Below are positions 32,390 to 40,865 of a DNA stretch of 41,871 nucleotides, piece by piece. Both the position numbers and the translations under genes were made by a program. The notes beneath the pieces were generated by a model. That model worked only from the letters and a program-made list of their open reading frames with translations, ran no database searches and was not told the origin of the DNA. Within the stretch, counting starts at the first letter, position 1; each line of letters begins with the position of its first letter. The DNA comes from Chitinophagales bacterium (GTDB lineage: Bacteria > Bacteroidota > Bacteroidia > Chitinophagales > Saprospiraceae). The stretch covers positions 1 through 41,871 of the forward strand of contig JAAFIM010000028.1 of NCBI GenBank assembly GCA_013297745.1. The letters are read 5' to 3'.

Positions 32390-32424
32390 ATAAAAACGCA
32401 GAGAAGTATAAACTTCCCGCGTTT
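32390..32424 (-). terminator. Intrinsic terminator after porT
   Basis: AAACGC and GCGTTT with an inner AGAAGT/ACTTC stem form a hairpin; on the minus strand it is followed by a T-rich stretch. It separates porT from the glycosyltransferase gene on the same strand. Confidence 0.75.
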
Positions 32425-32459
32425 GAGTATATGAATTGAGTTGATAACCAAGCTGATGT

Positions 32460-33242
32460 TTAGCCTTCAAAGTGGAATGAAATCGCAAAGCCGCGAGAAA
32501 ATAGTTTGTCTATTGGGCTAGAATAAATTAAATTGGGATTGGGTTGGTGTAAATTGCGCAGGCCGTGAGAAAATTTAATTTCTGGCGAAAGCACAAAATA
32601 AGGAAAAAATATCTGAAAACCTAGCCCGTATTCTAGCACAAAATCGTTGGGGATAACTTTTACCAAGCCTTCAGCCCGACGTGCGCGCGAGTTGCTGGCC
32701 AAATCCACCGAGTATTTTGCCCCTGCTATTACGAAAAGGCGCGTATCTTTATAAGGGGCGGATTTATACCGCAAATGGATAGGAAATTCCAAAAATACAG
32801 ACTCGATTTTTTTCTCAATCAGTTGGCGGTCTGTCATTTTATACTGTAAGGTGCGCTCTGCAAAAGAGAGCGTGGGGAGCATAAACCGCACATCAAAATT
32901 GCGGCTAAATTCTATATTGGTAACAATCCCCAAATTAAATCCAGCCCCACGGGTGGATTCTATCCCCATTATACTATCGTTTTGGATAAGGGTTTTGTTG
33001 GGAACAACCCTATAATTGGATTGGTTATAACCCAAAGTAATGCCAAAATAAAAAGTTTTGTCCTCAAAAGCGTAGTAGTTGAAAGTCCCTTTTTGTGCAA
33101 AAACTGAACTGCTAAATAAGCTGATGAACAACAAAGGGAGTAGAAATTTTATTCTATTGTTGGGTCTGTAGCCGCTATTGGTTGTGGGCTGGTTTTCTTG
33201 CCCGTATAAATGGAGCAAATACCTAAGGTTAATGGTTCGCAT
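32460..33242 (-). CDS. porT: Type IX secretion outer-membrane protein PorT
   Basis: PorT is a small beta-barrel needed for T9SS protein export. Family-like stretches: TLGYNQSNYRV, NFDVRFMLPTLSFAERTLQYK, SVFLEFPIHLRYKSAPYKDTRLFVIAGAKYSVDLASN, and EIKFSHGLRNL, ending in FHFEG. The open frame starts at ATG 33242 and overlaps ubiE by 94 nt, which would put 30 extra polar residues before the signal peptide (KFLLPLLFISLFSSSVFAQ). No ATG, GTG or TTG lies nearer. An ATA at 33152-33150, overlapping the ubiE stop as ATAA, stands exactly where an ATG would be expected. The true start is unresolved: long N-region from 33242, or a rare ATA start. The ubiE-porT adjacency suggests one transcript. Confidence 0.88.
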   Translation of the reverse strand: MRTINLRYLLHLYGQENQPTTNSGYRPNNRIKFLLPLLFISLFSSSVFAQKGTFNYYAFEDKTFYFGITLGYNQSNYRVVPNKTLIQNDSIMGIESTRGAGFNLGIVTNIEFSRNFDVRFMLPTLSFAERTLQYKMTDRQLIEKKIESVFLEFPIHLRYKSAPYKDTRLFVIAGAKYSVDLASNSRARRAEGLVKVIPNDFVLEYGLGFQIFFPYFVLSPEIKFSHGLRNLHQPNPNLIYSSPIDKLFSRGFAISFHFEG

Positions 33243-33934
33243 GTGGTGTCTTGTAGTCCTATTTGTGTTAATAATTGGGTGAATTGTTCCCCTTCAGGAA
33301 AAGCTTGTACAGACTCGTAGAGATACGAATATGCTTTTTTGTCTTTGGAGGTAAAGCGTCCTATTGTAGGGAGTACATATTTGAAATAAGCATTATATCC
33401 TTGTTTGAATGGAAAGGATTTGGGCTTTGAAAATTCCAGCACAACTAAAGTACCGTTGGGTTTTAGCACGCGTACAATATCCTTGAGTCCAGCCTCTACA
33501 TTGGCAAAATTGCGCACGCCAAAGGCTACAGTTACCGCATCGAAATGATTGTCGGGAAAATTTAATTTTTCCGAATCGCCATCTTCTAAGGTAATGATGG
33601 GGCTTAATTGTTGTTTGGCAATTTTTTTTCTACCAATTTCCAACATATTGGGAGAAATATCAATACCGATAATTTTTTCAGGTTTCAACTGCTTTTCAGC
33701 TTCTATAGCCAAGTCTGCTGTGCCAGTCGCTACATCCAAAATAAGTTTGGGTTGGGCGGGGATAAGTTTGGCTATGGCTTTTTTGCGCCAACGTCTATCT
33801 ATGCCCAAAGATAGGAAATGATTTAGAAAATCATAATATTTGGCTATGTTGTTGAACATTGTAGAAACTTGCGCGGTTTTGTGGCTAGTTTCTTCGTAAG
33901 GTTTTACCTCTTCTGACTTGATAGGATTGCTCAT
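33149..33934 (-). CDS. ubiE: Demethylmenaquinone methyltransferase
   Basis: Methylates demethylmenaquinol to menaquinol with S-adenosylmethionine, the last step of menaquinone synthesis. The 261-residue length is typical. Motifs: MFNNIAKYYDFLNHFLSLGIDRRWR, the AdoMet loop DVATGTADLAI, GIDISPNML, FGVRNF, and YLYESVQAFPEG (family signature YxYLxxSVxxFP). Runs into porT with an overlapping reading frame. Divergent from engB across a 124-bp AT-rich gap. Confidence 0.96.
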   Translation of the reverse strand: MSNPIKSEEVKPYEETSHKTAQVSTMFNNIAKYYDFLNHFLSLGIDRRWRKKAIAKLIPAQPKLILDVATGTADLAIEAEKQLKPEKIIGIDISPNMLEIGRKKIAKQQLSPIITLEDGDSEKLNFPDNHFDAVTVAFGVRNFANVEAGLKDIVRVLKPNGTLVVLEFSKPKSFPFKQGYNAYFKYVLPTIGRFTSKDKKAYSYLYESVQAFPEGEQFTQLLTQIGLQDTTCEPLTLGICSIYTGKKTSPQPIAATDPTIE

Positions 33935-34058
33935 TATCGTATTTGTGCGGATTAAACGAGTTTATTTTTAATTTAGTATAGTATTTAGACAAATATTTTC
34001 AAAAAAAGTTTTTTCTTTGCGCGTTTTTTTATTTCAATCAAACCTTCTTAGATAAATT

Positions 34059-34673
34059 ATGATTATCAAAACTTCTGAATATGTGGGCAGTTATACCAGC
34101 CACGAACAAAGTCCTGCACCTGACCGCCCTGAATACGCTTTTATTGGCCGCTCTAATGTGGGTAAATCATCCTTGCTCAATATGCTTTGCCAGCGCAATG
34201 CTTTGGCGCACGTTTCCAAAGAACCGGGCAAAACGCGGGCTATGAATCATTTTCTCATCAACAACAGTTGGTATATGGTGGATTTGCCTGGTTATGGGTA
34301 TGCCAAGTTGCCTCAATTTTGGCGCAAGCAATGGGAAGAAATGACCAGCCATTATATGTCCCAACGGCCTAATTTGCAATGTGCGTTTTTATTGGTGGAT
34401 AGTTGTGTGCCGCCACAAGATATAGATTTAGAATTTGCCAACAAATTGGGTGAGTGGCAAACCCCTTTTGTGATTGTTTTTACCAAAGCGGATAGAAAAA
34501 AATCGCACCAAAATTTAAAAGAGGGTTTTTTGAAACAATTTGAAGCTGCTTTTTTGAAATCGTGGTCGCAAATGCCTCAAACTTTTATGACTTCGGCTGA
34601 AGATTTTACGGGTAGAGATGAGATTTTGCATTTTATTCACAATCTTAACACCCAATATAAAGCGAATGTATAA
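34059..34673 (+). CDS. engB: Ribosome biogenesis GTP-binding protein EngB/YsxC
   Basis: A circularly conserved Era-like GTPase needed for large ribosomal subunit assembly. The 204-residue length fits. G motifs in order: GRSNVGKSS (30-38), the switch PGKTRAMNHF, DLPGYGYAKLP, TKAD, and TSAED. The MATE gene ATG overlaps its stop by 8 nt (ATGTATAA), so the two are translationally linked. Confidence 0.96.
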   Translation: MIIKTSEYVGSYTSHEQSPAPDRPEYAFIGRSNVGKSSLLNMLCQRNALAHVSKEPGKTRAMNHFLINNSWYMVDLPGYGYAKLPQFWRKQWEEMTSHYMSQRPNLQCAFLLVDSCVPPQDIDLEFANKLGEWQTPFVIVFTKADRKKSHQNLKEGFLKQFEAAFLKSWSQMPQTFMTSAEDFTGRDEILHFIHNLNTQYKANV

Positions 34674-36033
34674 CCCCGCACTCAAAGAAAAAAGTGCTGT
34701 GGTGTCGTATGGAGAAATTGTAAAATTATCGCTGCCGATAATGATAGGTTCTGCTGTTCAGAATATCATCACATTAACGGATACGTTGTTTTTGGGACAT
34801 TACGATGATGGAGGGGTAGCTTTTAGCGCTATAGGTTTGGTGGGGATTTTTTATCTGATGATAACAACCATTGGCTATAATTTTAGCAAAGCTGGACAAA
34901 TCATTATAGCGCGGCGTATGGGGGAGGGGGAAGCGCATCAGATAAATATAGGCTTGATTGTGCGTAGTATGCTGGCGTTTATTCTCTGTTTGGCTGTCTT
35001 GTTTTTTGCAATTACGAAATATCTGACCCCTTGGGCTTTTTCTTATTTTATCCACGATGCGGCTATTTTGAAAGCATCCAACGATTATTTGCAAGCTCGT
35101 GCTTGGGGTATTCCTTTCAGTTATTCGGGTATGGTGGCTATAGCACTTTATACTGGTATAGCGCGTCCTCTTGTGATTGTTTACACTTCGTTGATTTTGG
35201 GGATAACCAACGCGGTTTTGAATTATGTGCTAATTTTTGGCCATTATGGTTTTCCCGAAATGGGTGCGGCAGGAGCGGCTTGGGCTAGCACTATAGCTGA
35301 AATGGTTATTTTTGTCGCTTTTGCTACTCATATTGTATTGGATAAGGGCAATAAACCTTTTTGGTTGTTCAAATCTTTGCGTATAGATTGGGCTTTGGTT
35401 AAAGCGCAAATTAGTTTGGCTTTGCCTATCGTGTTTCAATCTGTGGTGGGAATGGGGAGTTGGTTGGTGTTGTTCTTATTGGTAGAAAATATGGGACAAA
35501 TGGAGCTTAAGTCCTCTACCTTATTGCGTTCTGTGTATATGATGCTGATGATACCCACGTGGGGATTTTCTTCGGGCTTGAATACTATAGTTAGCAATTT
35601 ATTGGGAAAAAATGAACCTAATTTGGTTTTATCTGTGGTGAAACGTACCGCTTTGATTTGTGCGGCCACCACTATGATTTTGGCTTTTGGATTGTATTTA
35701 TACCCATATCCAATTTTATATGTGATTAATGAAGATACAATGGTGGTCAATGCGACCATTCCATTAATTCCCGCTTTGATAGCCTTGTTGGCTGCTTTGT
35801 CTGTGGGGGCGGTTTATTTTAATGGTATTATCGGCACGGGGGCGACTTGGCAATCTTTTTGGATACAATTTTTGTGCTGTATTTTTTATTTATTGGCTAT
35901 TTATTTGTCCGTTAAAGTTTGGCAATCTTCTTTATTTCAGGTTTGGTTGGTGGAGTGTTGGTATTGGGTATTAACTTTGTTCGTTTCTATTTGGTATTTG
36001 CGCAGTTATAGGTGGTTGTCTGCCAAAGTGTAG
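34666..36033 (+). CDS. MATE-family efflux transporter
   Basis: The 455-residue product has 12 predicted membrane helices in two MATE halves. The first helix carries LSLPIMIGSAVQNIITLTDTLFLGH and the second half starts SLALPIVFQSVVGMGSWLVLFLLVENMG. Transports drugs or metabolites by cation antiport; substrate not evident. The frame extends upstream to 34618 inside engB, but the ATG at 34666 overlaps the engB stop and gives a normal MATE N-terminus, so it is preferred. The MoxR-type gene follows after 43 nt. Confidence 0.92.
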   Translation: MYNPALKEKSAVVSYGEIVKLSLPIMIGSAVQNIITLTDTLFLGHYDDGGVAFSAIGLVGIFYLMITTIGYNFSKAGQIIIARRMGEGEAHQINIGLIVRSMLAFILCLAVLFFAITKYLTPWAFSYFIHDAAILKASNDYLQARAWGIPFSYSGMVAIALYTGIARPLVIVYTSLILGITNAVLNYVLIFGHYGFPEMGAAGAAWASTIAEMVIFVAFATHIVLDKGNKPFWLFKSLRIDWALVKAQISLALPIVFQSVVGMGSWLVLFLLVENMGQMELKSSTLLRSVYMMLMIPTWGFSSGLNTIVSNLLGKNEPNLVLSVVKRTALICAATTMILAFGLYLYPYPILYVINEDTMVVNATIPLIPALIALLAALSVGAVYFNGIIGTGATWQSFWIQFLCCIFYLLAIYLSVKVWQSSLFQVWLVECWYWVLTLFVSIWYLRSYRWLSAKV

Positions 36034-36076
36034 CTTGTTGCCACAAAAAAAATCGTGATACAAAAAAATAAATAAA

Positions 36077-37168
36077 ATGGATTTAAATAAGGAAATGTTA
36101 TTGCGTCCGCACGCAGAAATACAATATGCGCACGAATTGGCCAAACTCATCCAATTAGACCAACAGCCCAAACCTACCAATTGGCTATTAAGCCCTCAAG
36201 CGGTGGTAACTTATATTTTGGGGGGCAAGTTGGAGGATGGTACAGAGATTGAACCCAAGTATTTTGGCAGTCGTCGTTTGGTGGAAATAGCGGTGGCAAC
36301 GCTGGCTACAGATAGAGCTTTGTTGTTGATGGGGGTGCCTGGTACAGCCAAAAGTTGGTTGAGTGAGCATTTGTCGGCTGCTATATCGGGCAAATCTACC
36401 CGTTTGGTACAAGGTACGGCTGGTATGAGCGAAGATGCGATGCGTTATAGTTGGAATTATGCCCTTTTGTTGTCCAAAGGTCCTAATCGCGAAGCGGTGG
36501 TTCCGTCACCTATTATGGAGGCGATGCGTTTGGGGGAGATAGCGCGGGTGGAGGAACTTACCCGTATACCTGCCGATGTGCAAGATACGCTAATTACCAT
36601 TTTGTCCGAAAAAGTGTTGCCTATCCCCGAACTCAATCAGGAAATTCAGGCGCAAAAAGGGTTTAATGTGATAGCTACCGCCAATGATAGGGACAAAGGG
36701 GTAAATGAATTGTCTTCCGCGCTAAAACGTAGATTTAATACCGTTATTTTGCCTTTGCCGAGCAGTCTGGCAGAAGAGGTACAAATTGTCAAAATGCGCG
36801 TCGATAAATTGGGCAAAGCGTTGGAAATACCCGCTACTTTAGCCCCTTTGGAGGAAATACAGCGATTGGTTACCATTTTTAGAGAGTTGCGCACAGGGAA
36901 ATCCGAAGATGGGAAAATTAAATTGAAAACGCCTACAGCTACTCTAAGCACGGCAGAAGCGATTTCAGTTATCAATAATGGGCAAACTTTGGCTGCTTAT
37001 TTTGGCGATGGTACTTTGCGCGCACAGGATTTGGCTGCTGGTTTGTTGGGTGCTGTGGTCAAAGACGCCAATCAAGACAAAGAGGTTTGGGCAGAATACT
37101 TAGAAACCATCGTCAAAGAACGCAAAGGTTGGGCAGACTTGTATAGAGCTTGCAAAGAATTGGGCTAA
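36077..37168 (+). CDS. MoxR-type AAA+ ATPase
   Basis: The 363-residue product has Walker A GVPGTAKS (86-93), the pre-Walker segment ALLLMG, the Glu-rich motif ARVEELTRIPADVQDTLITILSE, and sensor/arginine-finger region NVIATANDRDKGVNELSSALKRRFN. This subtype is one I recognise from gene clusters that also encode a von Willebrand factor A (VWA) protein, a DUF5682 protein and a SWIM zinc-finger protein. None of those partners follows here; the next gene is OmpA-like. MoxR-type ATPases usually remodel a VWA-protein partner, so the partner is missing from the window or lies elsewhere. Confidence 0.9.
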   Translation: MDLNKEMLLRPHAEIQYAHELAKLIQLDQQPKPTNWLLSPQAVVTYILGGKLEDGTEIEPKYFGSRRLVEIAVATLATDRALLLMGVPGTAKSWLSEHLSAAISGKSTRLVQGTAGMSEDAMRYSWNYALLLSKGPNREAVVPSPIMEAMRLGEIARVEELTRIPADVQDTLITILSEKVLPIPELNQEIQAQKGFNVIATANDRDKGVNELSSALKRRFNTVILPLPSSLAEEVQIVKMRVDKLGKALEIPATLAPLEEIQRLVTIFRELRTGKSEDGKIKLKTPTATLSTAEAISVINNGQTLAAYFGDGTLRAQDLAAGLLGAVVKDANQDKEVWAEYLETIVKERKGWADLYRACKELG

Positions 37169-37183
37169 GGGAAAAATACGGGG

Positions 37184-37214
37184 CGGCAAAAGGGTAACTT
37201 TTTAACCTTTTTTG
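37184..37214 (+). terminator. Probable terminator after the MoxR-type gene
   Basis: GGCAAAAGGGTAA and TTAACCTTTTTTGC can pair with a few mismatches or bulges around a T-rich loop. Less clean than the other terminators in the window. Confidence 0.5.
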
Positions 37215-37317
37215 CGTATAAAAGGTAACAAAAAAAACTTTTTCTACATTATTGTAACAAAAAAGCCTTTTTTTTTGTTTTTGGGTAATAAATATGCTGT
37301 TGATAAAATAAAAGTAT

Positions 37318-37325
37318 TATATTTG
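37318..37325 (+). promoter_or_regulatory. -7 promoter box of the OmpA-family gene
   Basis: TATATTTG followed by C, an exact TAnnTTTG match, with a TTG at 37300-37302 as a possible -33 element. It leaves a leader of about 80 nt before the ATG at 37409. Confidence 0.6.
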
Positions 37326-37408
37326 CGGTTGTATAGTTTTCAAAATTATACATTGGCTATTAATTACTATTTTATCATATTTTGCTCACTCTCCAACCAG
37401 CCACGAAT

Positions 37409-38587
37409 ATGAAAACAATTATCAACCTTCCTTTTTTATGCTTGACTTTTGCCTTGTTGTTAGGGTTCAATTCAGCCAAGGCCATAGAGCCTAACTACAC
37501 AGATTTTCTACCCAAATATAGAAAATTTAAAGCGCATTTTCAGATTGATAAAATAGAGTACCGCGATAAGCGCACCATTGTATCTTTCCGCCAAATCGCA
37601 CAAGAAGATGGCACCACGACCTTTTATGGCGGTTCGCACCCCGACTCTTGGTATCTGCGCACGCCGCCAAGGATGAAAGGGTTGGAAATTCAGTTCAAAT
37701 TGCTGGAAATTCAAAATATCATCATCAATGGAGCTAATAAAATGGCTACGCTCACCCACTTGCCCGAAGTAGATTACGAAACCAAACGCGGGGACGTAAT
37801 CACCTACGATTTGCACTTTGTGCGTATTCCCAATTATATCCGTATGGTGGATTTGGTACAGGGCGAAAACGGGGACTTGGACGAGGAAAAAGCCAATTGT
37901 TTTGATATTCAGGTAAAAGGGAAAGACAGCCCTTTGTTGGGTACGCCCGAAAATACCGACGCGATGTCCAAACGCTTTGAGCAGGCTTTTACCTATGTAA
38001 ATCCCAAAGTGGTAAATAATACCCCAGACTCAAAATTGGCAGCAGCGGAAAAAGAAGCGCAACAAGCTAAGTATAAAAATTTATTGTCCGAACAAACCAA
38101 CGCCGAACCTATCAATTATTCGCCCAAAGCGATGATTTCTATGGCGGATATTACCTGTTCTGAGCGGGTGATTATGCCTGATGTGCATTTTCGCGACAAC
38201 GAAACCGCTTTTTTTGGGCGCGTAAAAGCGGTTGATAACATTAAAATTGTAGCCCAATATCTCAAAAATTATCCTGATGCTACAGTTCGCTTGCACGGAC
38301 ACACGGATATTAAAGGCGATGAGTACAAAAATTTAGAACTTTCCAAAGAGCGCGCTATGGCGGTAAAACGCGAGTTGGTGTTGATGGGTATTCCTTACGA
38401 GCGGGTGGAAATTTTCTTCTATGGTGGCAGCCAACCTTTGCCCGAATTTCGCCAAGGCGGGGATTCTAACCGTAGGGTAGAAATTGAAGCCATTTGTAAT
38501 AAATCAAAACCTGCCCCAGCCCCCAAAACGGATGCAGCAGCAGACAATAAAAATCAAGTGGATATTAAAAACGTAAAAACGAACTAA
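37409..38587 (+). CDS. OmpA-family peptidoglycan-binding protein
   Basis: The 392-residue product has a signal peptide (ending SAKA), an N-terminal beta-rich region of unknown fold (about 30-220), and a C-terminal OmpA domain (about 265-375): DVHFRDNETAFFG, LHGHTDIKGDEYKNLELSKERAMAVKREL and SNRRVEIE, which contain the residues that bind the diaminopimelate of peptidoglycan. The end is a Pro/Ala/Asp/Lys-rich tail. It probably anchors an outer-membrane or periplasmic structure to the cell wall. An upstream TTG (37382) is not used because the ATG at 37409 begins the signal peptide. Own promoter and terminator. Confidence 0.88.
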   Translation: MKTIINLPFLCLTFALLLGFNSAKAIEPNYTDFLPKYRKFKAHFQIDKIEYRDKRTIVSFRQIAQEDGTTTFYGGSHPDSWYLRTPPRMKGLEIQFKLLEIQNIIINGANKMATLTHLPEVDYETKRGDVITYDLHFVRIPNYIRMVDLVQGENGDLDEEKANCFDIQVKGKDSPLLGTPENTDAMSKRFEQAFTYVNPKVVNNTPDSKLAAAEKEAQQAKYKNLLSEQTNAEPINYSPKAMISMADITCSERVIMPDVHFRDNETAFFGRVKAVDNIKIVAQYLKNYPDATVRLHGHTDIKGDEYKNLELSKERAMAVKRELVLMGIPYERVEIFFYGGSQPLPEFRQGGDSNRRVEIEAICNKSKPAPAPKTDAAADNKNQVDIKNVKTN

Positions 38588-38603
38588 TAACAGCTTATAA
38601 AAA

Positions 38604-38640
38604 AAAGCAACTCTCTTAGCGAAAGTTGCTTTTTTTTTAT
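38604..38640. terminator. Bidirectional intrinsic terminator
   Basis: AAAGCAACT and AGTTGCTTT form a 9-bp stem with A and T flanks, between the OmpA-family gene and the convergent photolyase gene. Confidence 0.9.
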
Positions 38641-38671
38641 TTGTATAAATTAGCCCCCAACAGCGAAAATA

Positions 38672-40018
38672 TCATCCTGCCACATCCGCTTTATCCTTAT
38701 CCAAAGCCAATTTGTAGGCAGCCAAACAGCGCACACGCGCTACTTCGTGCACCACGATAGGTTTGGGATAGTTGGCTTTGCCGTATTCGGGCAGCCATTG
38801 GCGCACATATTTTAACTTGGGGTCAAATTTTTCCTGTTGGGCGGTGGGATTAAACACCCGAAAATAGGGTGCAGCGTCAGTTCCACAACCTGCTGCCCAT
38901 TGCCAACCGCCGCTATTGCTGGCTAGTTCAAAATCTAGCAGTTTTTCGGCAAAATAAGCCTCGCCCCAACGCCAATCTATGAGTAAATGTTTGACCAAAA
39001 AACTCGCTACGACCATACGCACGCGGTTGTGCATAAAACCCGTTTGGTTGAGTTGGCGCATACCCGCATCCACCAAAGGATAGCCCGTTTTGCCCGCTTT
39101 CCACGCTTCAAAATCGTTAGTATTGTTCAACCAAGCTATTTTTTCATACTCCAACCTAAACGGCTGCGTTTCGACGTGGGGGAAGTTGGCTAATATCTGC
39201 GCGTAAAAATCTCTCCAAATTATCTCGTTTAAAAAAGTCTCATTGTGGAAAAGTCCTAATTTGGCAATCTCGCGCACCGAAACCGCCCCAAAACGCAAGT
39301 ACATACCCGCGCGGGTTGTGCCTTCTACGGCGGGAAAATTGCGTTGTTCTTCGTATTCTTGTATTTGGTTGATATTGGGGATAAAATCGGGAAAATTTGC
39401 ACATTTTTCAAACCCCATTTCTTCCAAACCCAACACAGGGCGGGGAGTGGCGCGGCGCAGATTATGGAAATAGGCTCTTGTTTCGTGATTTTTTAACGCT
39501 GCGGGTTCGCCGTTTTCGTTTTTGCTCGCTGCCAATTTATTCAACCACATTTTGCTGTAAGGGGTGAAAACAACGTAAGGGCTGCCGTCGGCTTTGCAAA
39601 CTTCCCGCTTTTCAAACACAACTTGGTCTTTATAATGGTAAAAATGCTGCCCTTTGGCTGCCAAAATTTGGGCTACTTGCGCATCGCGGTTTATACCATA
39701 ACTTTCATAATCTCTATTCGTATAAACAGCGTTTATGGGTAAATTTTCTGCCCAATCGCGCCAAATTTCTACAGGATTGCCATATTTTACGATGAGCGTT
39801 GCGCCCTGTTGTTGCAATTCTTGGTTGATTTTTTCCAATTGCTGGTGGATGAAATCTACCCTTTTGTCCGCTTTGTTGGTTAACTTATCCAATATGTTTT
39901 TATCGAATATAAACACAGCTTGCACGGGCAATCCCGCTTGCAACGCCGCCGAAAGACCCACATTATCGTGTAGGCGCAAATCGCGCCGAAACCAAAAAAT
40001 GTTAATTTTATTACTCAT
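38672..40018 (-). CDS. phr: DNA photolyase / cryptochrome (class I type)
   Basis: Uses FADH- and light to split UV-induced pyrimidine dimers. The 448-residue length is typical. N-terminal alpha/beta domain with FWFRRDLRLHDN (antenna side), then the helical FAD domain: FLNEIIWRDFYAQIL, GYPLVDAGMRQLNQTGFMHNRVRMVVASFLVKHLLIDWRWGEAYF, and WQWAAGCGTDAAPYFRVFNP (372-391), which includes a Trp of the electron-transfer chain and the conserved Asp. GC replaces the more usual ST before GTDAAP. A CPD photolyase is most likely; a cryptochrome with regulatory role cannot be excluded. Confidence 0.92.
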   Translation of the reverse strand: MSNKINIFWFRRDLRLHDNVGLSAALQAGLPVQAVFIFDKNILDKLTNKADKRVDFIHQQLEKINQELQQQGATLIVKYGNPVEIWRDWAENLPINAVYTNRDYESYGINRDAQVAQILAAKGQHFYHYKDQVVFEKREVCKADGSPYVVFTPYSKMWLNKLAASKNENGEPAALKNHETRAYFHNLRRATPRPVLGLEEMGFEKCANFPDFIPNINQIQEYEEQRNFPAVEGTTRAGMYLRFGAVSVREIAKLGLFHNETFLNEIIWRDFYAQILANFPHVETQPFRLEYEKIAWLNNTNDFEAWKAGKTGYPLVDAGMRQLNQTGFMHNRVRMVVASFLVKHLLIDWRWGEAYFAEKLLDFELASNSGGWQWAAGCGTDAAPYFRVFNPTAQQEKFDPKLKYVRQWLPEYGKANYPKPIVVHEVARVRCLAAYKLALDKDKADVAG

Positions 40019-40152
40019 TATAAACTGTTTTTTTACCCAAAACAGCTTTTTTTATTAATTGTTGTAACCCTAATACAACTTTTAGCGTTTAATTTGCATC
40101 TTTATCCACAACAATCACAGTTTATAACCTTAAACTTTAAAAATTAGTCAAA

Positions 40153-40746
40153 ATGAAAAAATGGTTTTTCGGGGCTTTGTGCCTGTTTTTATTCGCTGCC
40201 AACACCACTTTTGCTCAACAATATCCTGATGAGTACGAGCCCAAAAAAGGGCGTAAAGGCGCTAATGAAGAATGGACAAGTTTTATGTCCCCTGGGATAG
40301 GTTATTCTTATTATATTCCTTTGGATAGAACAAATTTGGGTGATTTTAGCGGTATTAGTACAGAATTTACCTTTGTTTCGCACCACGACCCTTTCTCTTC
40401 GGGGCCAGCCAATTTTCGCTTATACACGAGAGTAGCTATTCTAAAATCTTCAATTGATTCTGTGGGGGGCTTAATCGGCTATAATTTCGGGGGAACATTC
40501 TCTTTGGAAAATTCGGTCAAAAGGGACTTTTTGGTGCCTTATTGTGGGTTGGAAATGGGCGGTATCAACCAAAAAGAGTTGGGGGGAGGATTTACCATCG
40601 CGCCTATTTTAGGGCTACAGTTGTACGCGAATAAATACTTTTCGTTGCATACTCAAGCCAGCTATAATTATTCTACCCAATCATTTGATAAATTAAGCGG
40701 TTTTACCGCCAACGCTGCTTTAAACGTACATTTTTGGCGCAAATAA
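40153..40746 (+). CDS. Outer-membrane beta-barrel protein
   Basis: The 197-residue product has a signal peptide (ending TTFAQ), a short charged stretch (QYPDEYEPKKGRKG), then alternating strands rich in Gly and aromatics (GIGYSYYIPLDRTN; GLIGYNFGGTFSLEN; TIAPILGLQLYANKYFSLHTQASYNYS) and a terminal NVHFWRK. Eight strands are likely. Function unknown. Followed by a terminator also found after the next gene. Confidence 0.78.
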   Translation: MKKWFFGALCLFLFAANTTFAQQYPDEYEPKKGRKGANEEWTSFMSPGIGYSYYIPLDRTNLGDFSGISTEFTFVSHHDPFSSGPANFRLYTRVAILKSSIDSVGGLIGYNFGGTFSLENSVKRDFLVPYCGLEMGGINQKELGGGFTIAPILGLQLYANKYFSLHTQASYNYSTQSFDKLSGFTANAALNVHFWRK

Positions 40747-40777
40747 CTGCACAGGGGTAAATTTAATCTCTTTTTAT

Positions 40778-40809
40778 AAAAATCTCGGCTCGCAAGGTCG
40801 GGATTTTTT
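40778..40809 (+). terminator. Intrinsic terminator, first copy
   Basis: AAATCTCG and CGGGATTT pair (one T-G) around GCTCGCAAGGT, followed by a T-run. Nearly the same sequence occurs at 41643-41674. Confidence 0.8.
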
Positions 40810-40865
40810 ATATAAAAAAATAATGTTTTTGGGACATAAACTTTGTTAATTTATAAATACAAGTT

